Below, in pieces: positions 57,675-64,000 of a stretch of 64,000 nucleotides of DNA (its first letter is position 1; each line of letters starts with the position of its first letter). Source of the DNA: Ascaris suum (lineage: Eukaryota; Nematoda; Chromadorea; Rhabditida; Ascarididae); the NCBI GenBank assembly GCA_013433145.1, contig CM024173.1, positions 12,820,322-12,884,321 on the forward strand, given 5' to 3'. Position numbers and translations under genes: made by a program. The notes beneath the pieces are model-generated. The model worked only from the letters and a program-made list of their open reading frames with translations, made no database searches and had not been told where the DNA came from.

Positions 57675-60600
57675 ATGTCGACGAATGATCCGCATTCGTC
57701 GCTATTGAATTCTGAAACATCGAAAGGAAGCGGTCGAGCAGAGGATGTCTCGGAGGTATCGACAAACATTGAGGATCAGCCGGCCATCAAAAGAAGCCGA
57801 ATATCGAAAAAGTTGCATATCGGTAAGGCTTAAAGTTGCTTCTTTTTCAAATTCCAAGGGCATAATTTACAAACACACAACATGCAACAATTGAGGCGTT
57901 GATCTGCTACTTGCTTTACACAGTGTCTCGATTTTTTGAACCGGGAGTTCAACGTAGTTCTGGTTCCAACCGTAAGCGGACTGGATGGAACCCATTCCCA
58001 TATGGAGTTGGACAGAACCAGTCCAGGTTGAATAATTCACTCTTCAACCGATCGGAGACCGATGGAGTGAACTAGTTTAGTCGCCTACAACCATGGATCA
58101 TATCCATTACCAGTCATGGCGTAGAGTGAATTTAATAAGAACTTGACCTAACCTTAACGCCACCTATGCTCGACAGTTTTCGAATAATACAAACGTTGAC
58201 TTGCAAGAAATAAAAGGGGAGGCATGTGGAAATTCAAATAGGGATCATTGAGGTGTGTGTGAGGAAAGAAAGAAAACAAAAATAATTAAGGAAGAAAAGA
58301 AACTAATAAACCGCGAATGGAAGATGTGAGAGCATAAATATAATAGTTGGGGTTAGGAATCACAGGGATGACTGAAGAAGTGAAAATAACGCTTATAGAT
58401 AACAAGATGTGGAAAAGAAAAAAAAGATAGTACAGTAAGATTGAGAAGAGAAGGATGAGGTTTGAAAAGATTTTGGATCACTTGCAGTTGAATGAAGATT
58501 GATCGGCACTATCTGAGAGAGTGCTCACCTTTTGAAACAGGAGATTTTAACTCTATTCATCTGTTGTTTTCTTGACTGGAAATTATATCTATGCTGTCTT
58601 TTGACAAAAATAAGAAGGTGAGGTCGCTTCACGTGGATACAACCGAATAGGGGTTTAGTAGAGAGCGCGTAGGTTTATTTCGGTTTCCAGACCTATCAGA
58701 TTAAAACGTTCATAGTATTTTACCTTCAATAGTTGTATTATTTGAAAATCAGTCTGATGGAAAGTTTTTAGACCTTCTAGATACAAATGTAATCTTTTTT
58801 GAGACATGGATACCAATCCTAGCGCATATCAAGCAAAGATGAATATAAATTTTGAAGATAAATGCATTAAAAGGTTTCATACTCAACATGAATTAAATTT
58901 AATTGTTTTAATTTAGAATAGAATCAAATTATTTATATTTCAGCGGTAGCAGGCTGCTCACACGGTGAAATGGATAAGATCTATGCATCTTTGGCGGAAA
59001 TCGAACGAACAAGCGGATTTAATTTTGACTTACTTATTAGCTGTGGTGATTATCAGGTTAGTCCTCATCATATCTTGTAAATTTTCTTAGTTTTTGGAAT
59101 TTTATGAATTTATGAGGTTTAGAGGAGAGCATCTTTCAAGGGTCAAACTCAACTGATTTATTGTAGAGCTGTATTTGAGACTATCAGCTATTACCTTCTG
59201 CCGTGTGAATATACATGAGTATTAGATGTTCTAGTGTAATATGGATAAGATTTTAACGGTTGTCACGATTATCTTTTGATCCATACAAATTGTATTATAC
59301 ACAGAAAAGGATGAAATGTGAAATTTTGCTTTAAATTATAAACGACTATCAGTATCTTTTGTTAAAATAACGTGACGCTGCATCTAGAAAACATGTTGCT
59401 CGGTGCTGTGTATTTTATAGGAAATAAGAGTATGTAAGAGACGTTCTTTATAGGGCTTAAAAGTTAAGTTCGAAAAAACGAAAAAGCTTTCTTGTCGTTT
59501 CTGCCTTATAGATAAGTGATACAGATAATCGTTTATAGGTGTTTTCAAAGCGCTGTAGAAAATCGACTAATCACTTAAGAAATTAATATTTGTGCTTTTG
59601 AGAATTTAAATGAGTGTTTTTTTCTTTCTTTCTAAAATGTGTTTATTATGATAGGCTGTTCGAAATTATGGTGATTTGGCGCATATGCACGTCAGCAAGA
59701 AGTATAGAAATTTACAAACGTTCTATCGTTATTATTGCGGTGAAGTGGTAAGGAATGTTTTTTATTGGGAATATTTGAACAAGAAAACATTGTTTTTAAT
59801 TGCTGTTTTGATCGTTTGTTTTTTTTTCCATGCAGCAAGTCTTGTTTGCTTTCTGTAGTCCTTTAATCGACTATAGCTTGCAATTGGATACTCATCGTTC
59901 AGATGCCCTAATGTCCTAAAAGAAATGCGAAAACAGATTTGAATACGAAGGAGAATGTTGAACGAATAAAATGTTCACAAAATATTATTGTGATAGTTGA
60001 AATAAATAAGATATGGGATTCGCAAATGCGCAACTTCCTCTCATCTCCCCCTTTATCGCATTTTTTCCGCCCACTCCCCTCCCAAGTTGGAATGGGCAAA
60101 ACTTCAGCTTGAGATGCCATACGTCCCCGGCATCCCGAACTTCAGAGTTTTCCAGATGTTCTCTAACTATCACAGGTAACCCTGGTCGTTGCGATGCTCC
60201 TGTTTCCGGGGCGTTTAACAACAAAGGGTAAACTCGACGGGAGGGTTCTCCAAAGCGCCAGAAACTCATTAGAAACCGATCTGGGGAAGGGGTGGGGGGG
60301 GGGGGGTTGCAGTGTTGCAACTTGCAATTGCAGGGTAATGAAGAGGAAGAGTAGTTGCGAACGTTGCATTACTTGCACAGTAAGCTCTAATTTTTTCTGT
60401 GTCCGGCGAACAAATAGCTTTAACTTTTCAAATATTCTAGAGGACAAGATAACCGATACACATTTAACCTGAGGATAAATGTTTAGATTCGACAGATTCA
60501 CTAATAAAGCTAGCAATTAGTCTTGCACTCAGCATCCTAAGCCCTTTGAGCAGAGCTCAAAATGCTCGGTCTTATCTTATGCAAGAAGTAACGCTTTGCT

Positions 60601-63085
60601 AATAGAAGAGTCTTTTGTGGGCTTAATAAATGTGTTATGTTTGCCATTAAAAAAAACACAGACCCGATCCTCTGCGGATAAAGATACTCCGGCTCCAAGC
60701 TGTTCAAGCTCTGTTCCAAGCTCGAGGCAACCAAGCTTATGGGATCCCCAAGTATCTTTGGAGCCGCGGCTTTTGTGTCCCCCGAGGTTTCCCCTTTTCG
60801 GATTCGCAATCAGAAAATATCTAGATCTAGAAGTTAAAATCTTCCGGATATCAGGACAAGTGATTTTCTAACTTTCCTTTCGAGTTGTTGTTTTCTTGGA
60901 GTCCCGAAATTCAAGAATCTTGTTGCAATCTCATTGCGCTCAGTAGAAACTCATTCTTTGCTATCAAGAGTCATTCTTTCTATGGGGTCAGAAAAAGTTA
61001 ATGGCAAGTATGAAAATCGTCATGATGAAATAAGTGCGTGGAACTTCAAACTGAACTTTAAGATGACCACGAAGAGTCGCTAGCAGCAGAGCCCGAATTT
61101 CAAGCACTTATTCGGTTTTCAGTGTTTTTAAAACAAACGCCCAATTCGGACGCGACGGGCAGTTCAAATCATTAGGCAGAGACATAGAGTGAGTGAAACA
61201 ATCCCCAATACGAGTTTCTCGCCATATATTTTTCAAGCGAGAATCGAGCTCTTATTTGTGATTCTCCCGCATTTGGGCCATTCCATTTGCGTAATCACGC
61301 ATTCCGGAAGAGTCAGCATGTAATTTTACCTGGTTTTACATTCCGTTACATGCACTTTCAAACGTCATTTTTAATTAGATCCTTGTGGGAGACGTCTACC
61401 TGCTGTAAAGGTCTTACATAGGTGGTGCAAGAAGTTTTTTTTTGCGCACCACCTTCATTTCCAAACTTTTTTAATTGAAAGTTTCAAAAATCAGGGTTTT
61501 TTTTCAGTCGTAGAGTGATGAGCACGGTCACTCGATCGAACGTCAACTGAAAAACTCGAAAAAAATCATTTTTGTTGAACAGTTGCTTCCAAGGTTGTGG
61601 TGATTTAAAGAAATTTTAGTCCGGGACAATAGGCCTGCTTGTAGGCATGAGCTTTATCCTAGAAAGGGTAAAGTATGCTTGAGTGTACGCTTTTCCATCT
61701 GATTTCTCGAACCTGAGTGCCATCTCTCAGCGGATAGATTAGATTCAGCAGCTGATCTATCACCGTCGATCTTTTGCCATTCAATTAAAAATTATAAGTC
61801 TAAATTCGCAATCAGGTGAAAATATTTGGAGGAACTAGTTGAACCATAGGCGGGATCCATGCTGTTGTTTCCCAAGTCTTTAATCAGATTTTCTACCAAT
61901 TGAGCTAACAATTCTACCAATTCCCGGCCAGTCTTTTAGAAAGATATAACAAATTGGGAGGTTCATGAAGTTAATTGAAGCTCAAGGGTATGGTTGTTGT
62001 GAAGTGTAAGATTGAAACGTTCAGAAGGCACCAATTCTGACGATCTTCATTGGTGGTAATCACGAGGCATCAGGATTCCTTCAAGAGCTTCCGAATGGAG
62101 GCTGGGTAGCCCCAAGGATATTCTATATGGGACATGCGAATGTCGTTCGATTTGCAGGCTTGCGAATCGCTGGTCTGTCGGGTATTTTTAATAAGCACCA
62201 CTACGACACTGGTAAGACATTAAGATGCTCAAAGAATAGATGTGACCTGCCGAGAGGGGTGATTAATTATATGGACATTGGGAGTGTTTTATTGTTCATT
62301 TTATAGTCGACTGTTTAGACAGTATGGTAATGTTGCAGTGGAAAATGTGTCATTTATTGATGCTTTATTTGTTTTCTTGACCGTGCAGGAGATCGGTTCT
62401 ACATGATTTCATTTAGCGAATATTTCGAGGGGAAGGTATCATGGAGGGTTCGCTCTCCTTCCACTCTTTCAGCCTTTGTGGTGTGAAATATGTTCGTTTA
62501 ATCAAAGAGCATTTACTGGATGGAATTTTAAACGAAACTTGTGGTTGCAGTATGCCTCTATTGTCCATTCATTCCATGTGTGGTGGGCATTCTTGATTTT
62601 GTCATTCAAAGAGATCCCGCATAATCGCTTTTCTCTTCTTCATTCCATTCTTCCTTGAGAGAATATCGCCTTCAAAAAGCTTCTATCAATAACTGTGTCA
62701 TTGCGACTGAGTTTAGAAGTTTCCGATTTCAATGCTTTGAAAGTTCGGAGGGTATTCCTTATGTTTAGGACATTTATCTTCTTTGCAGACAATTTGTTGT
62801 GACATATCTTTCCTTAAATAAAGTAGCCTCAGCAGCTTAACCGGAATTTTTCAGAGTGTTTTCGCTTTATTCGTTGATATTGCTGAATTTTTTCGGGAAT
62901 GCTGAATTCCTAGAACATCCCTTTGCTAGCTTTTTCCGGGAATCTTCTATTATGAAGACAATACTTGCAGGTCATTGGGAGCGTCCGCCATTTCATGACT
63001 ATGGCGGAGTGGTTTCTGCCTATCATGTACGCTCAGTGGACGTTTTTTCGGTTAAAACAACTACGACCGAGGGATTCTTCAGATG
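57675..63085 (+). CDS. dbr-1: RNA lariat debranching enzyme, 5' part
   Basis: Exons: 57675-57822, 58944-59056, 59655-59747, 62025-62211, 62971-63085. Phases match at every junction (1,0,0,1); the last ends in phase 2, so about 218 residues are visible and the rest lies beyond the window. The enzyme cleaves the 2',5'-phosphodiester branch of excised intron lariats in the nucleus and belongs to the metallophosphoesterase fold. Visible metal and active-site motifs: G-C-S-H-G-E at 53-58, C-G-D at 83-85, G-G-N-H-E at 128-132. The lariat-enzyme signatures [27 protein letters not shown] and G-H-W-E-R-P-P...Y-H-V-R are also present. The ATG follows an AG acceptor directly (gcaggcag|atg), a likely spliced-leader site. 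About 49 residues precede the conserved start, longer than the human protein. Human DBR1 is 544 residues. The end of exon 5 (K-T-T-T-T-E-G) diverges from the family and is less sure. Confidence 0.92.
59748..62024 (+). other. Large dbr-1 intron 3
   Basis: This 2.3-kb intron has a donor gtggtaagg and an acceptor cgttcag. It contains a run of 14 G (about 60293-60306) and a tRNA-like segment on the opposite strand. No other coding feature is supported. Confidence 0.75.
61846..61930 (-). pseudogene. Possible degenerate tRNA-like sequence
   Basis: The minus strand contains TTAGCTCAATTGG (61908-61896), which fits an RNA polymerase III A box / tRNA D-arm. It is followed by an anticodon-arm-like stretch and GGATCCCGCC, but not by a proper GGTTCGANTCC B box. 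Arms do not pair well, so this is at best a decayed tRNA or SINE head. Confidence 0.25.
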
Positions 63086-64000
63086 GTAAGCTCTTTTGTT
63101 CTGTATTATTCGTCCCATCCCCTTAAGGGAGACTCAACGCTTTCCCAGCGCGGCAGAGGGGGAAGGGTTTTGACGCCTCTGAAAAGGGGCTGCTACGTCC
63201 TTCCACTTGTTTTTCGCTCTGGAAGAACAAATTTATCCATAGCTCAACTAACGTTGGCACTCAACATCATTGTGGGATTTCTGTCCTAGAATTGTGTTGG
63301 ATTTCTCATATACTTTAGCCACCGATGTAATCGGCCGAAAGTTACTCAGTGACATTTAAATTGGCCAGAGGTGAGTTAGAATGTTGGTGATAAAAGATCT
63401 CTCTCGCCGCATTTCGGCCTATCTCTCCCTCATTAGAAGCGTTCATATTAAGCACTGAGGACTACTATGAGTAGTTCTCACAAATAGCGCGTGCTTTGTT
63501 TATTTATTTGTGAAGTTACTGTTGTCTGTGATGCTTACGAGGTTTTATTGTACATGTGGCTTATTCCCGTATAGCTAGCTCTTCATCAAGTTATACATTA
63601 AATTCTTATTAAGTCAGATATTGGAACGTGGCTCTGTTTAATCTGACTTGCTCTTCTCTCTGCAGTGCCCCCACCCCTTTACCTTTCCTTAGTCAAATTT
63701 TAAGCCACATAGCTCTTCAACGGTAGGGGATGATAGCCGCAAATGGAGATGAATGGAGCAGATTGAGATTTTTTGTTTAGAGTACTAGTGATATAGTTTG
63801 GGTGATTGCAGTTGCTCATCTAAGAACAGTGATTTCCCACATTTTCGTCGAAATTTCATAGATCGCTTTTAATATAGCGATCGCCGTTCTTCAGGAAGTC
63901 TTTTGATGGTCTAAAATGACTGTGGAAGAAATCAGAGTCATATTGTGAGGAATCCTAATGCCACATCGCTGCTAAATTCCGATTAAGGCGCTATACAGCG
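63086..64000 (+). other. dbr-1 intron 5 (runs off the window)
   Basis: After the donor at 63086 (tggtaagc) I find no exon encoding the next conserved dbr-1 block (the D-I-F-L-x-H-D-W-P motif), so the next exon probably lies past 64000. Confidence 0.55.

Noticed and set aside
61846..61930. Functional tRNA gene on the minus strand
   Set aside because: The A box is good but the T-arm/B box and stem pairing fail; kept only as a low-confidence tRNA-like remnant.

Overview
The window is eukaryotic DNA, AT-rich, with short exons, phase-matched GT–AG introns, pyrimidine-rich 'TTTCAG'-type acceptors, and several start codons just downstream of an acceptor-like AG, as expected for spliced-leader trans-splicing. 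Together with clear matches to polycystin-2, an EOR-1/PLZF-type BTB zinc-finger protein and RNA lariat debranching enzyme, plus RTE and Ty3/gypsy remnants, this points to a nematode. A clade V strongylid (hookworm-like) worm is my inference; nothing here fixes the species.

Layout. (1) About 0.25–8.6 kb, minus strand: a six-exon gene for a 289-residue secreted protein with four copies of a cysteine module resembling the C-terminal half of a thyroglobulin type-1 repeat. I recognise no named gene. Its first intron carries long (TA)n arrays. (2) 8.6–15.9 kb: mostly non-coding, with a perfect 25-bp hairpin beside an (ACAGAC)-like repeat. (3) 15.9–27.6 kb, plus strand: a pkd-2 (TRPP polycystin-2) gene of about 15 visible exons, ending in a degenerate EF-hand and a coiled coil. 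(4) 27.6–32.9 kb: intergenic DNA between convergent genes. (5) 32.9–52.4 kb, minus strand: a complete 16-exon gene for a 912-residue BTB–BACK–AT-hook–nine C2H2 zinc-finger protein, best called eor-1. One intron holds an antisense decayed Ty3/gypsy element lacking reverse transcriptase. (6) 53.5–57.4 kb: an element with ~260-bp terminal inverted repeats, containing a decayed RTE LINE, remnants of an OTU-type cysteine-protease gene, and 178-bp tandem repeats derived from its own inverted repeat. (7) 57.7–63.1 kb, plus strand: the first five exons of dbr-1, which runs off the right edge.

The genes do not form a pathway. In C. elegans pkd-2 serves ciliated male sensory neurons, eor-1 is a nuclear regulator in Ras/ERK and Wnt outputs, and dbr-1 opens intron lariats. 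All exon models were built by eye from reading frame, splice dinucleotides and phase continuity; no search or alignment was run.
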